Positions 44,787 through 54,550 of a stretch of 64,000 bases of DNA are shown here, in pieces. The notes below the pieces were generated by a model, which was not told the DNA's origin, searched no databases, and saw only the letters and a list, made by a program, of their open reading frames with translations. This DNA is from Bacteroidales bacterium (GTDB taxonomy: Bacteria > Bacteroidota > Bacteroidia > Bacteroidales > UBA932): positions 20,788 to 84,787 of the forward strand of contig JALOCI010000008.1 in the NCBI GenBank assembly GCA_023227835.1, in the 5' to 3' direction. The stretch's first letter is position 1. The number at the start of each line of letters is the position of its first letter. Both the position numbers and the translations under genes were made by a program.

Positions 44787-45587
44787 ATGAAAAGGCTCCT
44801 CTCATTGATTGTAATTCTTCTCCTCAATGTCGAGAGCTTTGCACAAAAGGAGAGTCAGCAGGCGTTCGGTCCCGGCGAGAGACTGCGCTATCTGCTTAGA
44901 TATCAATGGGCATCTATCAATACGGATGTCGGGGATGTGATATTTACCCTGGATCAGATGAAAGACAGTTCCCGGTCATTTTATGTGGCAAGAGCAACGG
45001 GCAAGAGTTTTAAATTCTATGATATTTTTTTCAAGGTAAGGGATTATTACGAGTCACGTTTCTATCCCGACGGAATGATTCCGATCTATTTTCACAGAGA
45101 TGTCCTCGAAGGTAAGTATAGGATGAGAAACCATATATATTTCCTTAAGGATAATAGAATCAAGGCATCCTATAAAAAACGGGAGGCTCCTTTCAGGGAT
45201 ACTCTCCATAAGGCAGAAACAAAGACATTCGACTTGCTTTCACTTGTATATGCAATAAGAAATGATGACTTTTCAACCAAAAACATTGGTGAGGCATCTA
45301 AAGCAAGTTTCGCAATAGATGGTAAGATTTATTCTATAAGGTATATATATAACGGATCTGAGGTTAAAAAAGTAAGCGGATTAGGTATTTTCAATACATA
45401 CAGGATTGAGGTTAAGGCTGTTTCCGGTCATGCATTCAAGGGAAGTGAAAACATTACCATCTGGATCTCGGCAGATGAGAACAAGGTGCCGCTTCAGATA
45501 GAGACTCCCATACAGGTTGGTAATGTAATGGCTAGACTTATAGAATTTTCCAATTTGAAATATCCATTAAAAAGCAAGATAAAATGA
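44787..45587 (+). CDS. DUF3108 family secreted protein
   Basis: A 266-residue protein with an N-terminal signal peptide (LLSLIVILLLNVESFAQ) and the DUF3108 body: PGERLRYLLRYQWASINTDVG near 31-51 and ARATGKSFKFYDIFFKVRDYYE near 73-94. Beta-rich, periplasmic or outer-membrane associated; function unknown. It starts right after dnaB and overlaps rseC by 4 bases, so it may belong functionally with the Rnf cluster. Confidence 0.82.
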   Translation: MKRLLSLIVILLLNVESFAQKESQQAFGPGERLRYLLRYQWASINTDVGDVIFTLDQMKDSSRSFYVARATGKSFKFYDIFFKVRDYYESRFYPDGMIPIYFHRDVLEGKYRMRNHIYFLKDNRIKASYKKREAPFRDTLHKAETKTFDLLSLVYAIRNDDFSTKNIGEASKASFAIDGKIYSIRYIYNGSEVKKVSGLGIFNTYRIEVKAVSGHAFKGSENITIWISADENKVPLQIETPIQVGNVMARLIEFSNLKYPLKSKIK

Positions 45588-46015
45588 GCAAAAAAGATGA
45601 TACTGTTGAACATGAAGGCATTGTTATTGATGTAGATCAAAATTTTGTCTCAGTTGAAATATTACGACAGTCAGCCTGTTCATCATGCGGGGCTAAAGGC
45701 ATGTGTAGCGCTGCTGATTCTGAAAGTGGTGTTATTCAGGTGCCTGCCAACGGGTTTGAGCTATATGAAAAGGGAGAGAGGGTAAAAGTTGTATTGAAAA
45801 AAAGTCTGGGATTTAAGGCTCTCTGGATATCTTATCTGATTCCTTTAATCATTCTTTTAATTTTATTATTATTTTTGTCCACTTTTAAAATTTCGGAGAT
45901 ACTAATAGGTTTATCAATTATTGGTGCATTAGCCTTCTATTTTTTAATCATTTACTTTCTAAAGGATAGAATTAAAAAGGAATTTGTATTTACTTTAGAG
46001 AAATTAGATAAATAA
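45584..46015 (+). CDS. rseC: RseC/MucC-like SoxR-reducing system protein
   Basis: A 143-residue membrane protein. Residues 1-80 carry four Cys (CSSCGAKGMCSAAD, plus one close by), followed by two membrane segments (about 82-102 and 106-126). RseC family proteins sit at the head of rnf operons in Bacteroidota and are linked in E. coli to keeping SoxR reduced, or more broadly to Rnf maturation. It overlaps rnfB by a single base, fitting that role. Confidence 0.88.
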   Translation: MSKKDDTVEHEGIVIDVDQNFVSVEILRQSACSSCGAKGMCSAADSESGVIQVPANGFELYEKGERVKVVLKKSLGFKALWISYLIPLIILLILLLFLSTFKISEILIGLSIIGALAFYFLIIYFLKDRIKKEFVFTLEKLDK

Positions 46016-46872
46016 TGAATACTGTATTGTTTACAATCTTGTCCTTAAGTATTCTCGGCATTCTTCTGGCGCTGATACTGTATTTTGTCGCACAGAAGTT
46101 TAAAGTTGAGGAAGACCCCAGGATAGATGATGTTCAGGCAATTCTCCCGGGGGCAAACTGCGGAGGTTGCGGTTTTGCCGGCTGCAGGGCTTTCGCCGAG
46201 TCTTGTGTCAAAGCTGAGACACTTGAAAAGAATTTTTGTCCTGTCGGAGGTAATGAGGTGATGAAGCAAGTCGCTCAGTATCTTGGGATGGAAATGGCAG
46301 AAAAAACTCCTCAGGTGGCGGTTGTAAGATGTAACGGAAACTGTGACAACAGACCCAAGACAAACAACTATGACGGGTTTTCATCCTGTGCCGTAATGTC
46401 ATCATTTTATTCTGGTGATACTGCTTGCAAATACGGCTGTTTGGGCCATGGCGACTGTGTCCTTGCCTGTCAGTTTGATGCAATTAAAATGGATCCCAGG
46501 ACCGGACTGCCAGAGGTTGACGAGAGTAAGTGTACCGCATGCGGAGCTTGCGTAAAGGCTTGCCCTAAGATGATAATTGAACTGAGGAATAAGGGTATAA
46601 AGAACAGGCGTATTTTTGTCTCTTGTGTCAATAAGGACAAGGGAGGAATAGCTAAAAAGGCTTGTGCAGTTGCATGTATAGGTTGTACAAAGTGTCAGAA
46701 AGTTTGTGCTTATGATGCAATCACCATAACATCAAACCTTGCATATATTGACTATAATAAATGCAAGCTTTGTCGTAAATGTGTGGTCGAGTGCCCTACC
46801 CATGCTATATGGGAGGTTAATTTCCCGGTCAGGGTGCCCAAAAAGGAGACTTCTCCGTTGGTTGAACAGTAA
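46015..46872 (+). CDS. rnfB: Rnf complex Fe-S subunit B
   Basis: Ferredoxin-accepting subunit of the Rnf complex. The 285-residue protein has an N-terminal membrane helix (about 5-26), the 4Fe-4S domain GANCGGCGFAGCRAF (about 43-57) and further ferredoxin motifs, among them CTACGACVKACPKMI, CIGCTKCQKVCAYDAI and CKLCRKCVVECP. The extra Cys-rich stretches raise the number of predicted clusters above the E. coli form. First of the rnfBCDGEA set. Confidence 0.95.
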   Translation: MNTVLFTILSLSILGILLALILYFVAQKFKVEEDPRIDDVQAILPGANCGGCGFAGCRAFAESCVKAETLEKNFCPVGGNEVMKQVAQYLGMEMAEKTPQVAVVRCNGNCDNRPKTNNYDGFSSCAVMSSFYSGDTACKYGCLGHGDCVLACQFDAIKMDPRTGLPEVDESKCTACGACVKACPKMIIELRNKGIKNRRIFVSCVNKDKGGIAKKACAVACIGCTKCQKVCAYDAITITSNLAYIDYNKCKLCRKCVVECPTHAIWEVNFPVRVPKKETSPLVEQ

Positions 46873-46882
46873 TAGAGAGGAT

Positions 46883-48220
46883 ATGAGCAAAACATTTTCA
46901 ATAGGAGGAATTCATCCTCACGACAATAAGATATCCAAAGATGCGGCTATAGAAAATTTTCCGTTGGTCGAGACAGCATATATCTCGATGTCCCAGCATC
47001 TGGGTGCACCTGCTGAGCCAATAGTGGCCAAAGGAGACAAAGTTAAGGTCGGTCAGTTGATAGCAAAGGCTTCAGGTTTTATTTCAGCAAATATACATTC
47101 TTCGGTATCGGGAACGGTAAGATCTGTCGAGATGCTACCTGATCTTGCAGGGAACCCTGTTCAACATGTAATTATCGATGTTGAGGGGGACGAATGGATT
47201 GACACAATTGACAGGAGCAATGATATTGTAAAAGATATTAAACTCGGAAAAGAGGAGATAATAAAGAGAATAGCAGAGTGCGGTGTAGTAGGCCTGGGTG
47301 GAGCAGCCTTTCCGACACATATAAAGCTGACTCCTCCTCCAGGGAAGGTCGCAGATGTGCTGCTTATAAACGGGTCGGAGTGTGAGCCTTATCTTACATC
47401 GGACTACAGGATAATGTTGGAGAACCCGGAAGAGATACTCATCGGCGTGAGAATAATGATGAAGGCGCTTGGTGTCTCTAAGGCTTACGTAGGTATTGAG
47501 GAGAATAAGCCTAAGGCAATCAAAAGCATGAAAGGCGTTGCTGATAAGGGCTATACAGATATAAAGATTGTTCCTTTAAAAAAGAGATATCCCCAGGGTG
47601 GAGAAAAACAACTTATTGATGCAGTAACCGGCAGAAGGGTTCCTTCAATGGGGTTGCCTATAGACACAGGAGCTGTTGTTCAGAATGTGGGGACAGCGCT
47701 TGCTGTTTATGAGGCAGTTCAGAAAAACAAACCGCTGTTTGACGGAATAGTTACAGTTACCGGAAAATGTATGACTGAACAGCGGAATTTCAGACTCAGA
47801 GTGGGAACAACCTTTGATACAATGATGTTTGCAATCGGAGGCTTCCCGAAAGATGCCGTCAAGCTTATAAGTGGAGGGCCTATGATGGGAAAGGCTGTTG
47901 CCTGTATGGATGCCGCCTCTGTTAAGAGTACTTCCGGCCTTTTGCTGCTTACAGAAGAGGAGACAAAGAGAGGCCCTGAAAGAAATTGCATCAGATGTGC
48001 AAAGTGTGTTGAAGCTTGTCCTATGGGGTTACAACCATATCTACTCAACAGGCTTGCCAGGGTAAACAGAATGGAAGAGCTGGAGGAGAACATGGTCCAG
48101 GATTGTATTGAATGCGGGTGTTGTTTGTATTCATGCCCCGCAAACATACCACTTCTGGACACAATAAGGCTCTCCAAGGCCAAGGTCTTGAAAATCATGA
48201 GAGGCAGACCCAAAAAGTAG
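46883..48220 (+). CDS. rnfC: Rnf complex subunit C
   Basis: NAD(H)-side subunit of Rnf, 445 residues. The Rossmann-like region has GVVGLGGAAFPTHIKLTPPPG (Gly-rich NADH-binding loop, about 135-155) followed by the flavin/NADH domain, and the C-terminus has two 4Fe-4S motifs CIRCAKCVEACP and CIECGCCLYSCP. The start is ATG 46883 (MSKTFSIGGIHPHDNK). The frame is open into rnfB, but that extension is spurious. Confidence 0.95.
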   Translation: MSKTFSIGGIHPHDNKISKDAAIENFPLVETAYISMSQHLGAPAEPIVAKGDKVKVGQLIAKASGFISANIHSSVSGTVRSVEMLPDLAGNPVQHVIIDVEGDEWIDTIDRSNDIVKDIKLGKEEIIKRIAECGVVGLGGAAFPTHIKLTPPPGKVADVLLINGSECEPYLTSDYRIMLENPEEILIGVRIMMKALGVSKAYVGIEENKPKAIKSMKGVADKGYTDIKIVPLKKRYPQGGEKQLIDAVTGRRVPSMGLPIDTGAVVQNVGTALAVYEAVQKNKPLFDGIVTVTGKCMTEQRNFRLRVGTTFDTMMFAIGGFPKDAVKLISGGPMMGKAVACMDAASVKSTSGLLLLTEEETKRGPERNCIRCAKCVEACPMGLQPYLLNRLARVNRMEELEENMVQDCIECGCCLYSCPANIPLLDTIRLSKAKVLKIMRGRPKK

Positions 48221-48253
48221 ATAATAAGGATTGGAAAATTTAATAATTTACGG

Positions 48254-49255
48254 ATGAAAAAATTACTTGTATCTCCGGCTCCTCACATACATGGTCCGCA
48301 GACCACCAAGAGCCTTATGAGAGATGTCATCATCGCCCTGGTGCCTTCGTTGCTGGTATCGATATATTTCTTCGGATTCTCGGCAATTAAACTGGCATTG
48401 GTCGGAGTTGTTACATGTGTGGCAGTTGAATATGTAATTCAAAGATATCTAATAAAATGCACCGTTACAATAGGTGATTATTCGGCAGCAGTCACAGGAT
48501 TGCTGTTAGCTCTGAACCTGCCGCCCAACTCCCCTTGGTGGCTTATGCTGATAGGTTCAATTGTAGCAATAGGTGTAGCTAAACTTACATTCGGAGGACT
48601 TGGACAGAATCTCTTCAATCCTGCACTTGTCGGCCGTGTATTTCTCCTTGTATCTTTTCCGGTTCTTATGACAGACTGGACAATCCCGGCATCATGGTTC
48701 AGAGAGGGCATTGATGCATCATCAGGAGCAACAGCTCTTTCAATAGTGAAAGAGGGTCTTGCACAAGGCTTAACATTGGATCAGATATTCCAGAATCATA
48801 ACTTTTCATATATGCAGATGCTTTTCAGTAAGATTGGAGGATCTGTCGGAGAGGTGTCCGCCCTGGCGCTAATAATAGGCTTTGCATATCTCCTTTACAG
48901 AAGAGTGATAACAGCTCACATCCCGCTTTCAATCATAGTGACAGTAGCATTATTTACCGGAATTTTCTGGGTGGTTAATCCGGAACACTACACAGACCCT
49001 CTGTTTAACATATTGTCAGGAGGTATACTGTTAGGTTCGATATTTATGGCTACGGACTATGTGACATCTCCTATGAGCAAGAAAGGGATGGTACTTTACG
49101 GAGTCGGGATAGGAATTATAACTGTTCTGATAAGGTACTTCGGTTCATATCCGGAGGGAATATCTTTTGCAATCCTTATAATGAATGCATTTGTACCACT
49201 GATTAACAAATACATGAAACCGGCATATTTCGGAAAGGAGGTAAAGAATGGCTAG
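48254..49255 (+). CDS. rnfD: Rnf complex membrane subunit D
   Basis: Polytopic subunit of 333 residues with about nine hydrophobic segments and the covalent FMN attachment motif in DASSGATALS (Thr near 162). It forms part of the ion path of the Rnf pump. It overlaps rnfG by 8 bases. Confidence 0.95.
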   Translation: MKKLLVSPAPHIHGPQTTKSLMRDVIIALVPSLLVSIYFFGFSAIKLALVGVVTCVAVEYVIQRYLIKCTVTIGDYSAAVTGLLLALNLPPNSPWWLMLIGSIVAIGVAKLTFGGLGQNLFNPALVGRVFLLVSFPVLMTDWTIPASWFREGIDASSGATALSIVKEGLAQGLTLDQIFQNHNFSYMQMLFSKIGGSVGEVSALALIIGFAYLLYRRVITAHIPLSIIVTVALFTGIFWVVNPEHYTDPLFNILSGGILLGSIFMATDYVTSPMSKKGMVLYGVGIGIITVLIRYFGSYPEGISFAILIMNAFVPLINKYMKPAYFGKEVKNG

Positions 49256-49850
49256 AGAATCTACATTGAAAAATATGGTGGTGGTGCTTATGCTTATCTG
49301 TCTCGCATCATCAGCTTTGCTTGGCGGGGCGTATGTGCTGACAAAAGAGCCTATTGAGGCTGCACAACTGGCAAAAATCAACCAATCGATAGCCGGTGTG
49401 GTGCCACCTTTTGACAACGACCCTAACGGGGACTCTTTTACTAAAGAGTACAATGGTGCTAATTATAAAGTATATCCTGCCGTAAAAGATGGAGAAACTG
49501 TTGGTTATGCTGTTGAAACGTTCTCAAATGCAGGATTTGGAGGAAGAGTCTCACTGATGGTTGGCTTCAGTATGGATGGTACAATAATAAATACAGTTGT
49601 CCTTAACCATTCCGAGACCCCGGGTCTTGGTGACAAGATGGTTGCAGGCAAAAGCAATTTCAGCCTTCAGTTTAACGGAAAGAATCCTGATGAATTCAAA
49701 TTATCCGTTAAGAAAGACGGAGGCGATGTTGATGCCATAACAGCATCAACGATATCTTCAAGGGCTTTTTGCGGAGCAATGACATCTGCATACGAGGTAT
49801 TTAAACTATGTGTTGCTGATAAAACAGAAAAGGAGGCAGTAAATGAGTAA
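49248..49850 (+). CDS. rnfG: Rnf complex flavoprotein subunit G
   Basis: Periplasm-facing FMN-binding subunit of 200 residues: one N-terminal membrane segment (about 9-28) and an FMN-binding domain with HSETPGLGDK and the attachment motif DAITASTISS near 163-172. The usual SGAT core reads TAST here, keeping the acceptor Thr. It overlaps rnfD and rnfE. Confidence 0.94.
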   Translation: MARESTLKNMVVVLMLICLASSALLGGAYVLTKEPIEAAQLAKINQSIAGVVPPFDNDPNGDSFTKEYNGANYKVYPAVKDGETVGYAVETFSNAGFGGRVSLMVGFSMDGTIINTVVLNHSETPGLGDKMVAGKSNFSLQFNGKNPDEFKLSVKKDGGDVDAITASTISSRAFCGAMTSAYEVFKLCVADKTEKEAVNE

Positions 49851-50436
49851 GCTAAACCTGATAACGAAAGGACTTATAAAAGACAACCCCATCTTTGTAT
49901 TAGTTTTGGGTATGTGCCCTACACTTGCGACTACTACATCGGCGGTTAACGGACTTGGAATGGGTATTGCCACAACCTTCGTGTTGATTTTCTCAAACGT
50001 GCTGATCTCGCTTGTGGCAAAGCAAGTTCCTGACAAAGTGAGAATTCCTGTATACATAGTACTGATAGCTGCTGTAGTAACAGTGCTTCAACTGTTGATG
50101 CAGGCATATACACCGGGACTATATCAGACATTGGGAATATTCATCCCTCTTATTGTTGTTAACTGTATAGTATTAGGCCGGGCAGAAGCCTTTGCTTCAA
50201 AAAACACAGTATTGGACTCTGCATTGGACGGTATTGGTATAGGCCTCGGATTTACATTGTCCCTTACAGTTTTAGGAGCAGTACGAGAGCTTTTAGGCAC
50301 TGCGTCAATATTTGGGATGAAGCTGATAGATGGCGACGGTATGCTTGCTTTTGTCCTTGCACCCGGTGCTTTTATGGTTCTTGGATATCTGATGGTCCTG
50401 TTTAATATGTATAAATCAAAATTCACAGATAAGTAA
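49843..50436 (+). CDS. rnfE: Rnf complex membrane subunit E
   Basis: A 197-residue polytopic protein with six hydrophobic segments and the RnfA/E signature LVLGMCPTLATTTSAVNGLG (about 20-39), whose Cys helps form the intramembrane Fe-S site shared with RnfA. FIPLIVVNCIVLGRAEAFAS near 100 holds the second Cys. Confidence 0.95.
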   Translation: MSKLNLITKGLIKDNPIFVLVLGMCPTLATTTSAVNGLGMGIATTFVLIFSNVLISLVAKQVPDKVRIPVYIVLIAAVVTVLQLLMQAYTPGLYQTLGIFIPLIVVNCIVLGRAEAFASKNTVLDSALDGIGIGLGFTLSLTVLGAVRELLGTASIFGMKLIDGDGMLAFVLAPGAFMVLGYLMVLFNMYKSKFTDK

Positions 50437-50441
50437 AGAGT

Positions 50442-51041
50442 ATGGAATACATAATTATAATAATAGCAGCCGTATTCGTTAACAACGTACTATTATCGCA
50501 ATTTCTGGGTATATGCCCATTCCTTGGCGTATCCAATAAAATCAGCACGGCAGCCGGTATGTCCGGAGCTGTGGTATTTGTAATAGCACTATCAACTTTA
50601 GTAACTTATCTGCTTCAATACTATGTCCTGATTCCTCTTGGAATCGAGTTCATGCAGACAGTGGCTTTTATACTTGTTATTGCAGCCCTCGTACAGATGG
50701 TTGAGATAATTCTCAAAAAGATCAGCCCCTCTTTGTATCAGGCATTAGGTATTTTTCTTCCGTTAATTACAACCAACTGTTGTGTGTTGGGCCTTGCAAT
50801 CATTGTTGTGTCAAAGGAGTTTGCATTCGGTGGTGACCCTCACATGCTGAATTTAGCCGAGGCTGTAGTTTATTCGACAGCCAGTGCAGTTGGATTTGGT
50901 TTGGCAATGGTACTCTTTGCCGGTCTTAGGGAGCAACTTGAACTTAACAACGTTCCCAGGGCATTCAAAGGTACCCCGATAGCACTTATAACCGCAAGTA
51001 TCCTTGCCCTCGCATTTATGGGTTTTGCAGGGTTGGTATAG
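50442..51041 (+). CDS. rnfA: Rnf complex membrane subunit A
   Basis: A 199-residue paralogue of RnfE with six hydrophobic segments and FLGICPFLGVSNKIS near 20-34 and LPLITTNCCVLGLAI near 104-118, including the Cys pair of the intramembrane cluster. Last rnf gene of the set. It is followed 20 bases on by a small TPR gene on the same strand. Confidence 0.95.
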   Translation: MEYIIIIIAAVFVNNVLLSQFLGICPFLGVSNKISTAAGMSGAVVFVIALSTLVTYLLQYYVLIPLGIEFMQTVAFILVIAALVQMVEIILKKISPSLYQALGIFLPLITTNCCVLGLAIIVVSKEFAFGGDPHMLNLAEAVVYSTASAVGFGLAMVLFAGLREQLELNNVPRAFKGTPIALITASILALAFMGFAGLV

Positions 51042-51061
51042 TTGCCTAAAATAATGAAGTC

Positions 51062-51337
51062 ATGAAAAAGAGTTTGCTCGAGATTGAACAAACCCTCAGA
51101 GAGGGAAGCCTCCGGAAAGCACACGAAGAGTTGCTGGAATTCCTGGAGAGAGAACCTGAAAACGACGCTGCCTGGTATATGTTAGGCGGATTGTTGAGAA
51201 GAGAACAATTATGGGGAGAGGCAATCAATGCCCTCAATAAGGCGAAATTCCTCAACCCTACAGGCCCTGCGGCCTATGCTATAGACTCCATCTATGAAAT
51301 TCTGAGATTCCAGAACACAGATTTAATGAATCCTTGA
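51062..51337 (+). CDS. Small TPR-repeat protein
   Basis: A 91-residue, signal-less protein made almost entirely of helical repeats. About 21-54 and 55-88 each fit a TPR pattern (ENDAAWYMLGGLLRREQLW; AINALNKAKFLNPTG). It probably mediates protein contacts. It sits between rnfA and the metalloprotease; whether it serves Rnf is unknown. Confidence 0.75.
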   Translation: MKKSLLEIEQTLREGSLRKAHEELLEFLEREPENDAAWYMLGGLLRREQLWGEAINALNKAKFLNPTGPAAYAIDSIYEILRFQNTDLMNP

Positions 51338-51349
51338 TAAAACCATATT

Positions 51350-53848
51350 ATGCCAACAACAACTTCACTAAGAACATTGCTCACATTTGCACTTATAGTG
51401 TGTCTGAGCACAACTCTCCCTGCCCAGAAGACTAAGGGAAGCATCGCAAAGCTACAGCAGACTGAGGTAAAGACTCCGCCTGCAGACTCTACAAAGAAGG
51501 GTCCTGAAAAATCTCCTCAGACAATTGAGAAGTTCATAAAATCCGATGCCCGTGTAATGAAGGGCATGACTACCGTCTACAATCAGGAGAACAAGTTCTT
51601 TATCAATATTAACGATTCACTCTTAGGCAGAGACCTAATGATGGTAACAAGAATATCTCTTGGTGCTTCAGGTGTGCGTACCGACTTTGAGGGTTATGCC
51701 GGAGACCAGATCAATCAGGGAGTTTTTCGTTTTGACAAAGGACCGAATAATAAGATCTTTCTCAGAGAGGTGCTTAACAGAGAGCGTTCAGACAGCACAA
51801 GTTCCATGTATGAATCGGTAGTAAGGTCAAACACAGAACCGATTGTTACAACGTTTGAAATCAAGGCCCAGTCTGAAGATAAAAAGGATAATATAATTGA
51901 TATAACTGACTTATTCAGCGGTGATTCTGAGATGCTTTTCTTCAGAAAGAGATCAAAGACAGCATTCAAACTGGGAGGTTTGTTGAAAGAGAGCTCCTAT
52001 CTTTCGGCAGTAAGGACATACCCAATAAACACCGAGGTAAAGACTGTAAAGACATATCAGAAGTCTGACGGCGGAGAGAATGCGACCTTTGAGATAAACA
52101 ACTCATTTGTGCTACTTCCTAAGGTGCCTATGGTCGCAAGATATGCAGATGACAGGGTTGGTTATTTCACTGAGAATTATACTGATTTTGGCAAGAACCC
52201 GCAAGGAGTGGAGAAGGTTTCAATGATAACCCGTTTCAGGCTTGAACCGAAACCTGAGGATCTTGAGAAATACAAGAGAGGGGAATTGGTTGAACCGGCT
52301 AAACCGATAATATTTTATATTGATCCTGCAACTCCAAAGGAGTGGGTTCCTTATCTTATTCAAGGCGTTAATGATTGGCAAAAAGCATTCGAGAAGGCAG
52401 GTTTCAAGAATGCAATAATGGGAAAGGTTGCCCCTACAAAGGAGCAAGATTCAACATGGTCGTTGGAAGATGCAAGATATTGTGCAATAGTTTATAAAGC
52501 CTCTGCAACTCCTAATGCCAGTGGTCCTCACGTAAGCGACCCGCGTTCAGGTGAAATTATAGAGAGCCATGTAAACTGGTATCACAACGTTATGTCACTT
52601 GTAAGAAACTGGTATATGCTTCAATGCGGACCAGTTAACCCTGCAGCAAGAAAAATGGAGTTTGACACTGAACTTATGGGGCAGCTTATAAGATTCGTCT
52701 CGTCTCATGAAGTGGGACACACTCTCGGATTGAGACATAACTTCGGTGGTACAAGCCATTACACCGTTGAACAACTCAGAGATCCTGAATTCCTCAGGGC
52801 AAACGGCCATACAACATCTATAATGGACTATTCTAGGTTCAATTATGTTGCCCAGCCTGAGGATAAAATTGACAGAGACCTGTTATTCCCTAAAATAAGC
52901 CATTACGATCTTTGGGCAATTGAGTGGGGTTACAGACGATTCCCTGATATTGACAACCCTGAAAAGGAGCTGCCATATATAAATAAATGGATCATAGAAA
53001 AGACCAAGAACCCTTACTTCCTTTTTGGAACCGAAACAAGTTCAAATGATCCAAGACTTCAGAATGAGGATCTTGGTGAAAACCAGATGAAGGCAAACGA
53101 ATTGGGAATAAAGAATCTGAAATTTGTCATGAACGGCCTTGCCGAATGGACAAAAGAACCGAATGAAGATTATACAAACCTAAGGACTATGCACGGAGAG
53201 GTAAACAATCAGTACCGCCGCTACATAGGTCATGTTGCAAAATGGATTGGCGGTATTTATGAGGATCCTAAGACCGTTGAGATGGAGGGCGATGTCTACA
53301 GGGTTGTGGAGAAAGAGAGACAGCAAGAGGCTATGGATTTCCTTAACAGGAATCTTTTTGAAAAGGCTCCGCTATGGCTTATCCCGACCAATTATATGGA
53401 CAAGTTTGTAAGTCGTCCGGAGCTGTATATCGAGAGGGCATACAATGCAGCTTTGGGAACGCTTCTAAGTAAAAGGGTAATAATGAATCTCGCATCAGCA
53501 GAAAGAAAATACGGGAAATCAGCTTATACTCTGGAGGACATGTTCTCATCACTTGACAAGGTGGTGTGGAAGAAAAGGGTGACAGATCCTTATGAAAGAA
53601 TACTTCAGAAAGCATATGTTATAGGCCTTTGTGATCTTTTCACAGGAGCCAATGCTTTCACATTCGGAGGCCCTCCGGTTATCACTTCAAACCCTAAGGA
53701 TATGACCGAAGCTTCGGGAGTTGCATACAAGCAGATGATTAAGACCCTGAAACATATCAAAGGTATGAATACTGGAGACTATCTTTCTGATGCGCACTAT
53801 GCATACCTGACACGTTATATTGAGAAGATTTTGAGTGCCGAGAAGTAA
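51350..53848 (+). CDS. Secreted zinc-dependent metalloprotease (DUF5117/DUF5118 type)
   Basis: An 832-residue protein with a signal peptide (TFALIVCLSTTLPAQ) and the metzincin-like motif HEVGHTLGLRH (453-463) followed by NFGG and SIMDYSRF (Met-turn). N-terminal DUF5118/DUF5117 regions occupy about 45-350, and the C-terminal DUF4953-like region follows. Proteins of this build are widespread in Bacteroidota as probable periplasmic or surface proteases, substrates unknown. Closed by a hairpin 44 bases after the stop. Confidence 0.85.
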   Translation: MPTTTSLRTLLTFALIVCLSTTLPAQKTKGSIAKLQQTEVKTPPADSTKKGPEKSPQTIEKFIKSDARVMKGMTTVYNQENKFFININDSLLGRDLMMVTRISLGASGVRTDFEGYAGDQINQGVFRFDKGPNNKIFLREVLNRERSDSTSSMYESVVRSNTEPIVTTFEIKAQSEDKKDNIIDITDLFSGDSEMLFFRKRSKTAFKLGGLLKESSYLSAVRTYPINTEVKTVKTYQKSDGGENATFEINNSFVLLPKVPMVARYADDRVGYFTENYTDFGKNPQGVEKVSMITRFRLEPKPEDLEKYKRGELVEPAKPIIFYIDPATPKEWVPYLIQGVNDWQKAFEKAGFKNAIMGKVAPTKEQDSTWSLEDARYCAIVYKASATPNASGPHVSDPRSGEIIESHVNWYHNVMSLVRNWYMLQCGPVNPAARKMEFDTELMGQLIRFVSSHEVGHTLGLRHNFGGTSHYTVEQLRDPEFLRANGHTTSIMDYSRFNYVAQPEDKIDRDLLFPKISHYDLWAIEWGYRRFPDIDNPEKELPYINKWIIEKTKNPYFLFGTETSSNDPRLQNEDLGENQMKANELGIKNLKFVMNGLAEWTKEPNEDYTNLRTMHGEVNNQYRRYIGHVAKWIGGIYEDPKTVEMEGDVYRVVEKERQQEAMDFLNRNLFEKAPLWLIPTNYMDKFVSRPELYIERAYNAALGTLLSKRVIMNLASAERKYGKSAYTLEDMFSSLDKVVWKKRVTDPYERILQKAYVIGLCDLFTGANAFTFGGPPVITSNPKDMTEASGVAYKQMIKTLKHIKGMNTGDYLSDAHYAYLTRYIEKILSAEK

Positions 53849-53891
53849 TCGCAAAATACAAATACCGGCAATTGTTCAAACCATCCATGAT

Positions 53892-53918
53892 AAACCGCTA
53901 CTGCTTGCAGAGCGGTTT
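53892..53918. terminator. Hairpin terminator between convergent genes
   Basis: Stem AAACCGCT / AGCGGTTT with an 11-base loop. The following T-run is weak (TTTATTCAT) on the plus strand and ATCATGG on the minus, so efficiency is uncertain; the position between the metalloprotease and SpoU stops supports a terminator. Confidence 0.65.
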
Positions 53919-53944
53919 ATTCATAATGGGGGAGTGGATACTGG

Positions 53945-54496
53945 TCACTCTGTTTTTCTTGCAGTAGCCCGGATCTGACTGAAAAGCTCCCAAAGAATAA
54001 TCCCAATGCTGACTGAGACATTAAGCGAGTGCTTTGTCCCTTCCTGTGGTATCTCAACAACCATGTCACTTAGGTCGGCAACCTCCTGCTGTACACCTTT
54101 TACTTCGTTCCCGAAAACAACGGCATATTTTTTTGAGTTCAGAACACTTAGATTTTCAAGCGATGTGGAATTTTCGGTCTGTTCAGCTGTAAGAATAATG
54201 TAACCCTGTTCTTTCAGCTCCTTCACGACCTTTACAGCATCCTGCTCATATCTCCATGCAACACTGTCCTCTGCTCCAAGTGCAGATTTATGAATCTCGG
54301 CATTAGGCGGGGTGGCGCAGATGCCGCAAAGAATAATCTGTTCCGCAGCAAATGCGTCTGCGGTCCTGAAAGCCGCTCCTATATTATGCTGGCTGCGTAT
54401 ATTGTCTAAGACAATTACTATCGGGCTCTTGGGAGCACTTTTAAACTCCTCTCCGGATAGCCTTCCGAGTTCGTAAACTTTTAGTTTTCTGAACAT
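53945..54496 (-). CDS. SpoU/TrmH family RNA 2'-O-methyltransferase
   Basis: A 183-residue SPOUT-fold protein with the three family motifs: NIRSQHNIGAAFRTADAF (32-49), VVFGNEVKGV and IPQEGTKHSLNVSVSIGIIL. The first contains the catalytic Asn-Arg pair. It methylates tRNA or rRNA ribose; target unresolved. It is divergent from the CDGSH gene with overlapping -7 elements. Confidence 0.88.
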   Translation of the reverse strand: MFRKLKVYELGRLSGEEFKSAPKSPIVIVLDNIRSQHNIGAAFRTADAFAAEQIILCGICATPPNAEIHKSALGAEDSVAWRYEQDAVKVVKELKEQGYIILTAEQTENSTSLENLSVLNSKKYAVVFGNEVKGVQQEVADLSDMVVEIPQEGTKHSLNVSVSIGIILWELFSQIRATARKTE

Positions 54497-54505
54497 TTTT
54501 ATTAT

Positions 54506-54521
54506 TATATTTGCAAATATA
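54506..54521. promoter_or_regulatory. Palindromic divergent promoter for the SpoU and CDGSH genes
   Basis: TATATTTGCAAATATA is a perfect 16-base palindrome holding a TAnnTTTG element on each strand (54506-54513 plus, 54514-54521 minus). The plus one serves the CDGSH gene (leader about 30), the minus one the SpoU gene (leader about 12). Confidence 0.6.
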
Positions 54522-54550
54522 GGGATTTAACCTCAAAAATTTCTACGACT

